NCBI GenBank assembly: GCA_964035545.1
Contig: OZ037771.1
Span: 12,652,980 to 12,716,979 of the forward strand
DNA from: Bugula neritina
Lineage: Eukaryota; Bryozoa; Gymnolaemata; Cheilostomatida; Bugulidae
Length of the DNA stretch: 64,000 nucleotides
Direction: 5' to 3'
The notes beneath the pieces are model-generated. The model worked only from the letters and a program-made list of their open reading frames with translations, did no database searches and was not told where the DNA came from. Made by a program: the position numbers and the translations under genes. This document shows, one piece after another, positions 35,000-47,400 of this stretch. Numbering within the stretch: the stretch's first letter is position 1; each line of letters begins with the position of its first letter.

Positions 35000-35213
35000 T
35001 ACAGTGCTCCCTCTGTATCTCACTAAGCCGCTGGTCCCGGCACATTAATTCGTGACATAGTAGAATATGAAATCTAACTCGAAGATCCGTTCAATTTGGC
35101 CATTTTGTCCCTATGCACACACACATAAGCCACAAAACGAGGGTCTAAGCCCTTCTCGTGACCCACAAAGTTTCGTGAGAACAGTAACTGTGAGATATGG
35201 AGGGAACACTATA
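35000..35213 (+). mobile_element. MITE, pogo/Tigger-like ends, copy 1
   Basis: The left end TACAGTGCTCCCTCTGTATC and right end (reverse complement) TATAGTGTTCCCTCCATATC form terminal inverted repeats of about 24 bp with TA at both outer edges. CAGTG-CCCTC ends and a TA duplication are typical of pogo/Tigger-class MITEs. It starts 11 bp after the poly(A) signal of Ly6 gene A. Confidence 0.78.
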
Positions 35214-36169
35214 TACACCATGATGTCATGTAATATTACCATTATAGAGAGTGTGAAAGTGTGTTTAGTTTTGTTGGCTGTAAGAAGTTTCTCTTTCATA
35301 CTGTGAATATTGTTAGTAATTTCTTTGTAGCCAGTTAATCTCCATATATTCATGATATTATAATAAACTTGTTCAAATGAATTGCCAATGTTGTGTATCA
35401 GAAATGTGTTATATATGAAGGATGGACAGATAACTTCAATATTTTACAAGTTTGCTAGGCGATGTAACAACCCGCCACCCGCGCAGGATCACGGCGATGA
35501 AAGGTGGCCTAGGTGATGTAACAACACAAGGTTGACATTATAAAGAGACAATTTTGATGGAATGAAAATATCTATGTAAAAATACATGATCATGGTGACC
35601 TGCTGTATAATTATGCAGTAAAGCATTAATCATTCTGCACATTAGTCATTGCTACATTTTTTTATTAATATCAACTAACTCTGTGGAAGTTTTTAAAAAA
35701 AATTGGTTTGCACCGAGAGTCATATTTGGTGATAAATATTCAGGGAGAACTATTCTGCGTGCATCTTCACTTTGGTGATAGATCTAATTCTATAATTTGC
35801 CCTGTTTTAGCCGCTACTAAATAACAGCAAACTGCAACAACTGTTGATAATTGGGGTTTTATGGAAGATTTCTTCCAACAACTTCACATAGCAAAGCAAG
35901 GTGGTGCACTATTTACTTGGGTTTTGAAGTATTTCCCAGAACTTCCAGTTTAGTTTCTACGAGAGTTCAACATACCAACTAGACTAATAAACCCAAAGCT
36001 GGAGGAAGTAGTTATTTATAGCACACCACAACTTACCCCTAGAGCTACTTTATATCTACACTCTTATCTATTTTTAGCTTTTACTACTTCTTTAATAATT
36101 GGGGTAGTTCCTTTTCATACTCTAAACTCTTAAAACATTGTACGGTGTGCAACTCCTTCTACAAATTGT

Positions 36170-36380
36170 ACCGTGATTTATTGAATTGTATTATATATTA
36201 TAATATATTGCACTGCAATTTATTGCATTGTACTGTATTATTTTGTAGTGTACTGTATGAATTGAATTATAGTGTATTAGAGTCGACTGCATGTATTGTA
36301 TTATACCATATTTTATTGTTGGCATTGTATTGTATTATACTTTATTTAGTTGCACTGAGTTTTACTGCATAAATTGCGTT
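36170..36380. repeat. Low-complexity ATTGTATTA region
   Basis: Degenerate repeats of TTGTATTATA and TGCACTG; no coding sense. Confidence 0.6.
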
Positions 36381-36551
36381 GTATTATAGCATCAGGCTGT
36401 ACCTGCATTTTATGGTATTAATTTGTGCATATTATATCAAATTTTACTCTATTGAGTTATTTTGTATTGCAATGAGCCATAAAGTATTAAAAGTCAATTT
36501 AGACTTTCTTAAGTGATAATATAGTAGAAATAGCTAATTTATAGACTAGAG

Positions 36552-36760
<209 letters not shown>

Positions 36761-37389
36761 TAGCCAGTTCAGCCAATGTTTAAGGTCAACACTAAATTAG
36801 TCATCCCTTGTATAACTCTCACCTAACTTATAACATAATAGTCACTATCCCGTGAGAGCCACTGGTGTAACGGGTTTTTAACGAGCACTAAAGATTTATT
36901 CATATATATGTGGCTCATAATTTTCAATATTTCAGCTTCTATAATTTTGAATTTAAAATGTTAAAACAACTCATAGCTAGTCTGAAACATTGTAATTTTT
37001 CTACAAGAGGCATCTGACCAACTTTCCCATTAGTACTGGTCTACTGGAACATGAAGTGTTATTAGTTTGAGCTGCTATTTTTGTGTGAGAAATTAATATT
37101 TACTGCATGGCATTACAAAAGTGTCAGTCTTTCAACACACACACAATGCTTACATTATTGCTATATCTGGCAGCTAATATACATTCTGTTGCTATACATA
37201 AATTCAGCAGTGATTGGGATATGAGTAGTTGCTAAGTCTATTCTTATTATTTTACACTTGACTCAGTTATTGAGTAGGTTATAAACGGTTTTTTATGCAA
37301 GAATTTATCACTTTTATGTCAAATGGTTATAAATTAATGATTGTTTAATTACATCACAATTCAGGAGGTGCAGAAAGGGGTGCACAGTA

Positions 37390-37596
37390 AAAACTCACTC
37401 AAGTTTATAGTCGCTATCCCTGTGAGAACCCCTGATGGAAAGTGTTTTTGTTAAATCGGGTTAAGGACTTATTTAAATGAGGCACAGGAGCAATTATGAC
37501 TGGATGCTCTTCTTAACATCACCAATAACCATCGTCCCGAACCCATGACTTTGTGCTTACTAAGAAAACACTCTAACCCCTAGACCACAGCTGCTC
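37390..37596 (-). mobile_element. tRNA-derived SINE, copy 4
   Basis: Antisense copy of the family with a 16-bp target duplication, one mismatch (37374-37389 and 37597-37612). Confidence 0.9.
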
Positions 37597-38826
37597 AAAG
37601 GAGTGCACAGTAGACAGGCCATAAAAATAAAGAGTTGGACAGGAATATTATCAGCACTTCTTGGCTGATTTGTTAGTTATCTACAATTACATAATGCTGT
37701 TGTTCCCAGTTGCTGTAGCTGCAGCCATCACTTTGCCAATATTTATTTGACAATGATATGTGGGGATAACAGTGCTGATCCTTGGACAAACAAAACTGCA
37801 GATAATGTCTAAAAGTCTAAACTCCAAACTGTAAAACTTCTTGAAGATATTCAACCAAGAATGTTCTAGATGGCCACCCGCATGAATAGCATTAGTGTAT
37901 GGCAGATTTCTTGCTACTTGACTTCCAGTAGCTTAGTTTACCTGCTGGCACACGTAGCCTCCTGCTCCTACCATATCAGCAGGATGTGTGATAGCAGAAG
38001 CGCACAGCTTTCTGCAGGAGGAGGGGGGAGAGTTATTAGGCATCCTAAGCTATTATCACAAAAAGATGACTACACTTCAGTAGCCTGTCATCCAAAGTGT
38101 GTTTAAAATAGCAATTCTCTGTAAATGGAGAGTTGATGATGGGTCAGAGGCTATGATTTAAAGCAGGTAAAACAATTTGAACTGCCAGAGTTCTTTGTTT
38201 AGTGCAGTCTCTGGTACTGCAGTTCCAATATTATTATATCACTTGCTTTATCACTCACCGTATTCATACATAAACATCAAATTTTCAACTAGTGTTGGAT
38301 CCAGACACCCCTGCTGATTAGGGTTGGATCTAGCCATCCCTGCTCAAGCTAATTTCTCGTTAAGAAACCTGTTATGCAAATCAAGAGAAAAAAGAGACAC
38401 TCAGTGAATCTTTAGACACGAGTAAACTAAACTAAACAACTTTAGAAAAGTAAAAATACATTGTCCTACATAATTATACATTACTGGATCCACTCCTGAA
38501 ATTTGTATACAATATTTATTATAATGAGTGTTCAATTGTATTAGTGCCTGTTATATTAGTGACTGTACTTCATCCAATCACACCAAGTGGATGAAGCTTC
38601 CCATACATAACACGGATAGCTCACAACCCTGGTACACAGAATCTCCTTGGCAGCCGAAACACAGTTATTGACATCCATCTTAGTCATCATCCGTGTGGGA
38701 AGCTGACTATGGCTCATTTAGTAGGCAGCGTCTGATAGGAGAGAAAGCTAAATGGGATACATTTGAAGCATTAACTGAAACATTGTATAGAGGCTAGCAT
38801 AACGTTCACTCTGTACTTCTAGTGAA

Positions 38827-41800
38827 ATGAAACTAAACTTTTTCTGCTTCCTTTTCCTTCTTAACAAGGTACTCCCAGGTGAGTCTAGTTGAACCTGTAA
38901 TGGCACATTAACGTAGCAGTTGTATCCTTCAACTAAAGAATAAGTATTCAACATGGGAAGTTCAATGCTAATCCGATATTACTAGTAGTATTAGAGTAAC
39001 GTATCATCGTGTTATTGTTATTTATATACATGTGTTGAAATTGTATAATAATATAACTGTAACTGAGCAATTAAGAAAAATCTGTGTTCTATAAGAGGAA
39101 ATTAGGAAAAATATTTGTTTTTGTGAATATTTCAACTTGCACTCCATACAGAATTTCTTTTGAAAAATTATAGACATTAGGCTATTGACTGTTTTGCTAT
39201 GTAATGTAGTATAGTAATATGTTTTTATATAATGTAATATATTTAATATAATATTATGCTCTTGCATAAATAATGTTTTATGTTTTCAAGTAGTGTGATT
39301 GTTTAATATATTATAATGTTTACTACATGCTGTGCATGGTGGCTTGTTATTCATTGTTTATAGGTAAGTTTAATTAGCATTGCACAGCCACAATTTAACA
39401 ACTAGGATTACAGAACTTCGTTTATGTTAAATGTGCATCTGTAGCAGCAAATACAGCCCATTCAGAATGTTGGCAGTCCTTTAACTAGCTTATTATACAA
39501 ATAACATTGAATCACTGGTCTTAGCCATTACAGATATATTTTCTAATGTTGAAATGCAAAACATATTGTTAAAAAGTTGTAAAGTTTAGGATTTCCCTTA
39601 ACTTTACATAAAGTATTATTTGCTATCCTCCATATAAAATATATATACCGAACAGATATTATAAAATCTCTTAGATACTTTCTGATATTCTACAACATCA
39701 CAAAATATAAACAGAAAATCTTCATACATTATAAAAGCTCAGAAAGCTCTGTATGCATCATTGCGTCACTTCTGTAGCCTATTATGAGATTTTACTAAAG
39801 AGTAATTCATCTAACTAAACCAGGTTTCAGAAACTACTTCCATGGCATTTAAATACTATATAAAATAGCTTTAAAATACATTTATATATTATAATAATGT
39901 AATCGAATAATTATTATGTCTGTAAATATTGAAATTATTACTATGTTTATAACCAGTAATCCATGGGCTCGACTGTTGGGAGTGTTATGCGGAGGACTCG
40001 GCAAACCCTTGTTGGCATGAATCCTCGCTACGGGCCGACACTCAAAATGAGGTAGTTGTCTTCTCTTGTTTATTAGCACTGAGTCACTTGCCGATTCTAG
40101 CACACTTGTGAGAGGTAAAGTTTATAATACAGTACTACCTCTAAATCTCACGATTCCATTTCTCATGAAATTTCACATTGGTCACAAGAAGGGCTTGGAC
40201 CCGGTTTTGTGGCTTGTGCATGTGTGCATAGGAACAAAATATGGCTAAATTTAATATATCTCTGAGTTAAATATGGTATTCTACCATGTCAGGGGTGGGG
40301 GGGGGGGTTTGGGACCCGCAGCTTAGTGAGATACGGAGGGAGCACTGTATTCTACGATGAATGCAGCAAGTCTCAAGTGACTGCATGGCGCATCTTTTAT
40401 TGTTACAAAATTATTTCTTGCTTTCAGATCTCCAGGATTTTAATTTGTATTTTTGATGTATATTATTTAAGGATATGCATAAATTTAGCTAGTTTCTAGT
40501 TTTAAAATTTAAATGAGTCATTAAAGTTTATAGTTTCAACAAAAGCTTATGATAGGATCAATAGATGACGGATGTAAATAGGAAACTTTTACAGGGTATA
40601 GCAACTCTTAACATCTACTTTTGGCTATACTTTTAGAAGTGAGGCAAATATCAAACTCAAATGTTATAGTATAGATATTTTATAATATGACAACTTTTTA
40701 CTAACTTACAGACTTATCTGATGAATTTGTAGATCTCAATAGAGGATTGTGCAAATTACCACCAAGCTACAGGTTCTGAAGTGCTTGTATGTGTTACAGC
40801 TCAGGTTTTTAATGGCACAACAGAAATCTTTAGAGGGAGGTGAGAATATAACACATCACAGCTAGTTTAAGGTCATTACTTTCCAGATTCAAGCACTGCT
40901 TTATGTTATATATAAACGGTTTCCAGGGGATAGCTCGAACAGTTTTTGTCTCACATTAACAAATTTTACATGAAAAGATAGCTCTTGCATTCCTCTTTCA
41001 TATACTTTTTTAATTTTTCAATAAAAAATTTTCTGAGAAAGTTGTTGCATAATAAGTAAAATTTTACACCCTCCATGTTCCACTGCTGTAGCACAGGGGA
41101 TTCATTTTATAAAGTCTAAAAGTTAAACTTGACATTCCTTGATATGTTTTCTCTAATATACTTTCTTTGTTTTTTGAAATTCTGTTTATGCTCTTCACAA
41201 TTTGGTAAAAACATACACCATTTTGCAAGTTTCACTGCAATTTTCTAAATTCTTCATATGGTGGTTCTAGCTACGCTCCTGTGACTAATTATAACATTCC
41301 TAGTACGTTTGCCGCTCTGCGCTATCACAATAACATATAGTACCCTCTCGCACAAATTGACAATCTATTGGATTTCTGCCAATATAATGTTCCCTGTTTT
41401 ACATTAGCGCTTAGCTGAATCATCTCACTATGTTACAATAATATATTGAAAATGCCTCAGCACAACATAATTCTTTGTTTGGCAGAGTTAATTTCAGCTA
41501 AATCACTTCACTTTGCAGTCTTGTCAGTAAAGGTCTGTCTATAGCGCAGCAGGTATACTTTCAGTTTCTCTAATTCGCATATGATTATTTTAAGTACATT
41601 GTATTCTATAAGATCAATTTAAGGTTTAGTCCAGTGTTCAGTATCTAATTATTATGCATGTATGTTGTCTTACTGTTGAACAAAAGTTAAAAAAAAACTT
41701 TACAATTATAGCCATATTTATTATACATGCGTAGGATTTGCATAAGTTGATAAAAAAAATTGCAACAAAGCAGGGTTGAACCATGACCAACCAACTCGTC

Positions 41801-43451
41801 GCTGATGCCTCTAACCTCTGGACCACGCAGTCATCGAGATTGAAATGCGCACTATATGAGTAACTATCATTACATGAATATTTTGCGCGCAAATGGGTTA
41901 TAATTATTAGGCTGTCAATTGATGCTGATAGCAGTCAACTGTTGCAATAGTCTCAGGTTACTAGCAAAGCTAATGGTTTTGAACAAATAACCCAAAAGTT
42001 TAAAAAATAAGTAGCTTGCGTATTGCTAGCTACAAAAACAGGTCTGAAATAGACTGGTAAAGCAAGCTCTTATTGTAGAGTTTGCAGATGTGCTCTAAAA
42101 TAAAACTTAAACTGTATGCTATTACATAAGTATTTGTATGGACATTACTGAGTTTCTGGAAAACAACATACTTGAACTTAACTTTGACAATGGTGTGTTA
42201 TTTTCACCATACACTAGCACAGATAGGGCCTATAGCATAAATCTCTAATCATATGAATCTTTATGAAGCCCACAGCTCATGTAAGGGTGGCAAATGTAAT
42301 TTGAAACTAAAAATTGTGTTGCTGCATTGTGTCTAAGGTATATTAGAGAGCAGAATTTGGTTTTACTAGCCTACCCCAACGGCATTCTACAATGCAGCTT
42401 ATATGCTGGCAGTTGTAATAAGTACTGTCAATAGCAAGGTTACTATCACTGCTAGCTCTGTGCAGTATGTAACCACTTGAATAATTGCGCCAATTTTAAA
42501 CTCTTGGAAGTTGGCCAAGTTATCATATCGCAGCCAGCCACCGGAGACAAAGCATCAGAGCTATTCATATAATATTATACTGATGCACTTGGTAGCAGAG
42601 TGGCTAATCTAATATAGTTCATAGTTCAACACCCTTTACTTTGGGAATACAGCCTCTTTTTTTAGGTTTACCTTACAAAGCATGAACATATCTAAACTGG
42701 TATTCTGATAATTTAGAGGTACATTTTGAAAACTAGGTTAATTGCACTTGTTTGCACAACAACAATAATAAAATAGATATTATGCAGTATAATAAAAACA
42801 CACATAATACTATATAATATATTATAATGATAATAATATAATATTATAAGTACCATTACTGCATTTTATAAATCACATGGTTGCCAAAAAAATGTATCAC
42901 AAATTTTGTAATTATACATCAAAAATAGAACTATAGCTAGGCAGCAGGTTAGAATAGAGTAAATTTTTAAAACATGAAATCATGATTTGACTATTGTTTT
43001 ATTTAGGCCAACCAACCTAGGAATACAAGATTGGGTTTTAGCTGACAGTTTATAACATTTAGCTTTTGAGCCAGCAGCACTGGCACTTGTGAAGTATAGG
43101 CAAAGTTAGTGAAGCGAGACTAACTAGCACTCAAATACAAGGCATATTGAGACGCAATAACAAGTCAGGAGCGTATAAATTGAAAAGAATGTGGAAGGGG
43201 GACTATGTTTTTCAACAAGCTATAACTTAAACATGGATTGGTTTTTGAAAAAAATAAAAAAGTATATTGGAGAACATAAGTTTCTTTATCTTTTCATATT
43301 TTTTTTGTTCCTGTGACATTCAACCTGTTCGAGCTATCAGTGGAACATTGTTCATATAGAACATAAAGCACCTGGCAAAGAGCCAGAAAATGAAAAGTGT
43401 GACCTTAAACTAACTGTGATGGCATACAATTACATAGAAATATACTTATAT

Positions 43452-43539
<88 letters not shown>

Positions 43540-43970
43540 AATATCAGTATAATTACTTTACCTAATAAAGTAATAATTCAACAATGTTTCTCGTATACTT
43601 ATTTATAATCAAATTGCTAGCTCGTAAAGATATAATTATTTAAATATATATATATATATATATGTATATATTATATTGAAGGACATGTGGTAAAGAAAAC
43701 CAGCAGAAAGTTGGATGTAAAACCGCCACTAATAAAGTGGGACTGACTGCCTTAACCTGCACTTGCACAGCTGACTTGTGCAATAATAAAGCTGGTGTTA
43801 ATTATCAAATTGACCATCCAAGTATTAACTCTCCAACTAACAGAATAGCAGCTACCTCTCCACAAGCTAATGGAGGTTTCCGGCCAAGGTTGCTCAGCTC
43901 AGATATCTATCTTAACACCAGATATTATCTTTGGTATATGCTGTTGCTGATAGTTTTGGCAGGGATATAA
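38827..43970 (+). CDS. Ly6/three-finger GPI-anchored protein B (Quiver/Sleepless-like cysteine pattern)
   Basis: Four exons: 38827-38878, 39957-40051, 40733-40839, 43682-43970; 180 residues. Exon 1 codes a signal peptide ([17 protein letters not shown]) with a strong GTGAGT donor in phase 1. Exon 2 gives [17 protein letters not shown]; exon 3 gives EDCANYH and [12 protein letters not shown] (one N-glycosylation motif); exon 4 gives [14 protein letters not shown], then the closing [11 protein letters not shown]. The D-C-W-E-C-Y..N-P-C start and the late C-x-C....CN recall the Quiver/Sleepless branch of Ly6 proteins. A 40-residue Ser/Pro/Asn linker and a hydrophobic C-terminus ([15 protein letters not shown]) fit GPI attachment. 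Phases agree at all junctions. Poly(A) candidates are at 44088-44093 and 44224-44229. Function unknown; in insects this branch modulates potassium channels. Confidence 0.82.
40128..40349 (-). mobile_element. MITE, pogo/Tigger-like ends, copy 2
   Basis: Same family as 35000-35213, in opposite orientation. The ends are TACAGTACTACCTC and (reverse complement) TACAGTGCTCCCTCCGTATC, with TA at both edges. A G-run (about 40297-40306) lies inside. Located in intron 2 of Ly6 gene B. Confidence 0.78.
41762..41845 (-). repeat. tRNA-like SINE remnant
   Basis: The minus strand reads TGCGTGGTCCAGAGGTTAGA (A-box region) and later TCATGGTTCAACCC (B-box-like). It resembles the head of the main SINE family but lacks its centre and tail; probably another tRNA-derived element. 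Confidence 0.45.
43459..43665. repeat. (TA)n microsatellites
   Basis: A pure TA array of about 38 units at 43459-43534 and a shorter one at about 43642-43664. The second ends about 15 bp before the acceptor of the last Ly6-B exon and replaces its polypyrimidine tract. Confidence 0.95.
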
Positions 43971-44448
43971 ACAATATGTAGCAACTGCTTAACACTAAGC
44001 ATATGGTGTTGAACTATAAACAAAATTAGACAACTCTTAATTCCAGATAATTTTATTGTTTACTTTAGAAATTCAATGAAACTTGAAAATAAAAGTATGG
44101 GAGTAAATTATATAAAACTTTATGTACTACTGGTACATTTAAATACTAACAATATAATTGTATAAATGTATTTACATGTAAAATTTACAATATGTATTTA
44201 AACCTGTTATTTATCACTAACTCAATAAAATAAGTCTATTATTGGACTAATTAGTAGAATTAGAACCAGCTTAATTGAGCATTGAAATCTGAGAGGTACA
44301 TGCGCAACCCGAATTTTTCATGAAACATCTTGAATGAGATTGAGGTTATTTGAGATATATTACTAGATATAATAACCCATATAAATATCTATTTAAATTG
44401 CTTGAGTCACAAGTCACAGATACAAGTCAACACTCAAGTAACAGGAAG

Positions 44449-47400
44449 CTAGAGACGAGGTCGTCTCCCCCTGCTCCGAGTTGAGCTACTAGGGGAGAGA
44501 AGCTGAAAGTTCCGTAGCGCTTCAAGATTCTGTCTATTTTGCAATTCCAAAGCATTGTTCACTCTTTCATAGTGGTCCTTCGACGCTGTTGAGCTACAAG
44601 AAAATGACAGATATATGCAACAGATATAAAAAGAATTCAAGCAAGTTTATAGTCACCATCTCTGAGAAACCCCTGAAGGGAAGGCTTTTTAATGGAGGCT
44701 AAGGACTTATTCATATCTGGCACAGGAGCAACAAACACTTGTCAGAAGTTCCTCTAGGTGCATTTATATTTTAGAGTTGGCTCCTCCCATCTGGAACAAA
44801 GGGAACCTCCATAATGGAGAGAAAGCGCATAAAATCAGTGTGGGAGGAGCCAACTCCAAAATATACATGCCCCTAGAGGAACTCTTGAAAAGGGTCTGTT
44901 ATGACTGGATGCTCTTCCCAACATTACCAATGGCCTTTACTAGGGTTCGAACCCATGACTTCATGTTTGCTAAGCCTAACACTCTAACCCCTAGACCACG
45001 GCTGCTCCCACCCGTGCATCAGATATGCTCCAAGAAATTAGACCCACTCATCTCAAAGATGTCTACATATCCCAAAGACGTCTACATATCCCAAAGATAT
45101 GTAGATGTCTCAAAGATATCTACATATCCCAAAGATATCTACATATCCCAAAGATATCTACACATCTCAGAGATATCTACATACCCCAAAGATATCCACA
45201 TTAGAAAATGAGGTTACCATGTGTGACCGGTAACTGAAAGAAACAGACCCTTCAATACCAGTTTAGTCTATACATACCCAGCGGCAGTCAGGATAGAACC
45301 AAGTTGAAGAGAAGAAGCTGACTGACTCCTCAACATAGCAATTTCTGCCTTAAAAGAGGCGTCGAGTGGTGACTGTGGAAGATCAGATCTTGGTCTCCTG
45401 GTACATGACAGTGACTGTCTAGCGCTACGTTGCGGTGTTTGTGTGAGTCTACCACGTGGTGGTGTGTGGCTAGAGTCATGTCTTGGTGTCCTGGTACATG
45501 ACAGTGACTGACTAGCGCTACGTTGCGGTGTTTGTGTGAGTCTACCACGTGGTGGTGTGTGGCTAGAGTCATGTCTTGGTGTCCTGGTATGCGACAGTGA
45601 CTGTCTAGCACTACGTTGTGGTGTTTGTGTGAGTCTACCACGTGGTGGTGTGCGGCTAGAGTCATGTCTTGGTGTCCTGGTATGCGACAGTGACTGTCTA
45701 GCACTACGTTGTGGTGTTCTAGTAGGTGACAGTGTTAGTGTATGCTGTGGTATTATGGTAGACGAAAGTTGCGTAAGTTTATATCGCGGTACTCCAACAG
45801 GTGATGACGTTTGACTAGAGCTACGTTGTGGTGTTCTGGTACGTGACAGCGACTGTTTAGAGCTACGTTGTGGTGTCCCAACAGGTGATGATACTTGTGT
45901 GTGTATACCACGTGATGTTCGAACAGGTGATGGTGTTTGTGCGAGTCTACCACGTGGTGGTGTGTGGCTAGAGTCATGTCTTGGTGTCCTGGTATGCGAC
46001 AGTGACTGTCTAGCACTACGTTGTAGTGTTTTAGTAGGTGACAGTGTTAGTGTATGCTGTGGCATTATGGTAAACGAAGTTTGTGTAAGTTTATATCGCG
46101 GTACTCTAACAGGCGATGACATTTGACTAGAGCTACGTTGTGGTGTTCTGGTACGTGACAGCGACTGTTTAGAGCTACGTTGTGGTGTCCCAACAGGTGA
46201 TGATACTTGTGTGTGTATACCACGAGATGTTCGAACAGGTGATGGTGTTTGTGTGAGTCTACCACGTGGTGGTGTTTGGCTAGAGCCATGTCTTGGTGTC
46301 CTGGTATGCGACAGTGACTGTCTAGCGCTACGTTGCGGTGTTTGTGTGAGTCTACCACGCGGTGGTGTTTGGCTAGAGCCATGTCTTGGTGTCCTGGTAT
46401 GCGACAGTGACTGTCTAGCACTACGATGTGGTGCTTTAGTAGGTGACAGTGTTAGTGTATGCTGTGGCATTATGGTAGACGAAATTTGTGTAAGTTTATA
46501 TCGCGGTACTCTAACAGGTGATGACGTTTGACTAGAGCGATGCTGTGGCATTCTGGTACAAGATGATGTTTGTGTGTGTATACCACGCGATGTTCTAACA
46601 GGTGATGGTGTTTGTGTGAGTCTACCACGCGGTGGTGTATGGCTAGAGACATATCTTGGAGTGTTGGTACGTGACAGAGACCGTCTAGAGCGATGCGGGT
46701 TGTCTGATTGCACACGGTCACCTTTTCTTGGCAGCATTGCAATGTTTTGGTTTGTAAAAGTTGCTTCCTTTGAATTTAGGAGTCTAGCATATTCCAAACC
46801 ACAACCACTTAGAGAAGAATCAGAACTGCTGTCATAGGACAGCTCAGATACATCTAGCTCCCGACCTGTGAAGCTGGAAGAAAGACTGAGGTTGGTGTTG
46901 TCTGCCCTCTTGCCTCTACTTGCCTCACTTTCAAATAACTTGGTGCTACGTCTGTTAGGAGATTTCCTATCATAGTTGAGTTTCCTGTGAGCCAATGAAT
47001 CACCAGTATCCTGATGTGAGATCTCCCACGGCATTTCTCTACCAGAGTCATACTTGAAGCTTCCAGTCAATCTGTCAGAGTAATACTTGGAACTTTCAGC
47101 TGGCCTGCCAGAGTAATACTTGGAGCTTCCAGTCAATCTATCAGAGTAATACTTGGAGCTATAGTCACCAGAAAATGAAGTTCCTTTGGCGCCATCAGAC
47201 TCTTGATCGCGTCTAAAGAAAAGAGAATCATCAATATTTACCAGAGAGAGTGGAGATTATGGAGAGATCAGTGCAAAGAAGTCTCGACGTTCTTATAAAG
47301 CGTTAGCCAAGCAAATCGGCTGTTGATGCTCCAATCAGATTGGATGGCTAAGCATTTGCGGACATAGTTTTAACGTTTTAAAGGAAAACTAACATGAAAC

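Larger units (their letters stand above)
40840..43681. other. Large intron of Ly6 gene B
   Basis: 2.8 kb, AT-rich. Contains tRNA-like remnants (41762-41845; a weaker one near 42585-42650) and TA microsatellites close to the last exon. No coding exon was seen inside. Confidence 0.6.

Noticed and set aside
37694-37755. Signal-peptide-like ORF (MLLFPVAVAAAITLP) as first exon of Ly6 gene B
   Set aside because: No donor follows before the stop; the exon at 38827-38878 has a strong donor and the right phase.
39882-40103. 73-codon minus-strand frame
   Set aside because: Shadow of Ly6-B exon 2, whose plus-strand reading gives the cysteine pattern and fits the phases.
45330-46742. Several long open frames in the other two minus frames and on the plus strand of the repeat exon
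   Set aside because: They arise because a 93-bp unit without stops repeats in every frame. Only the frame giving S/T-P repeats joins to neighbouring exons with correct phase.
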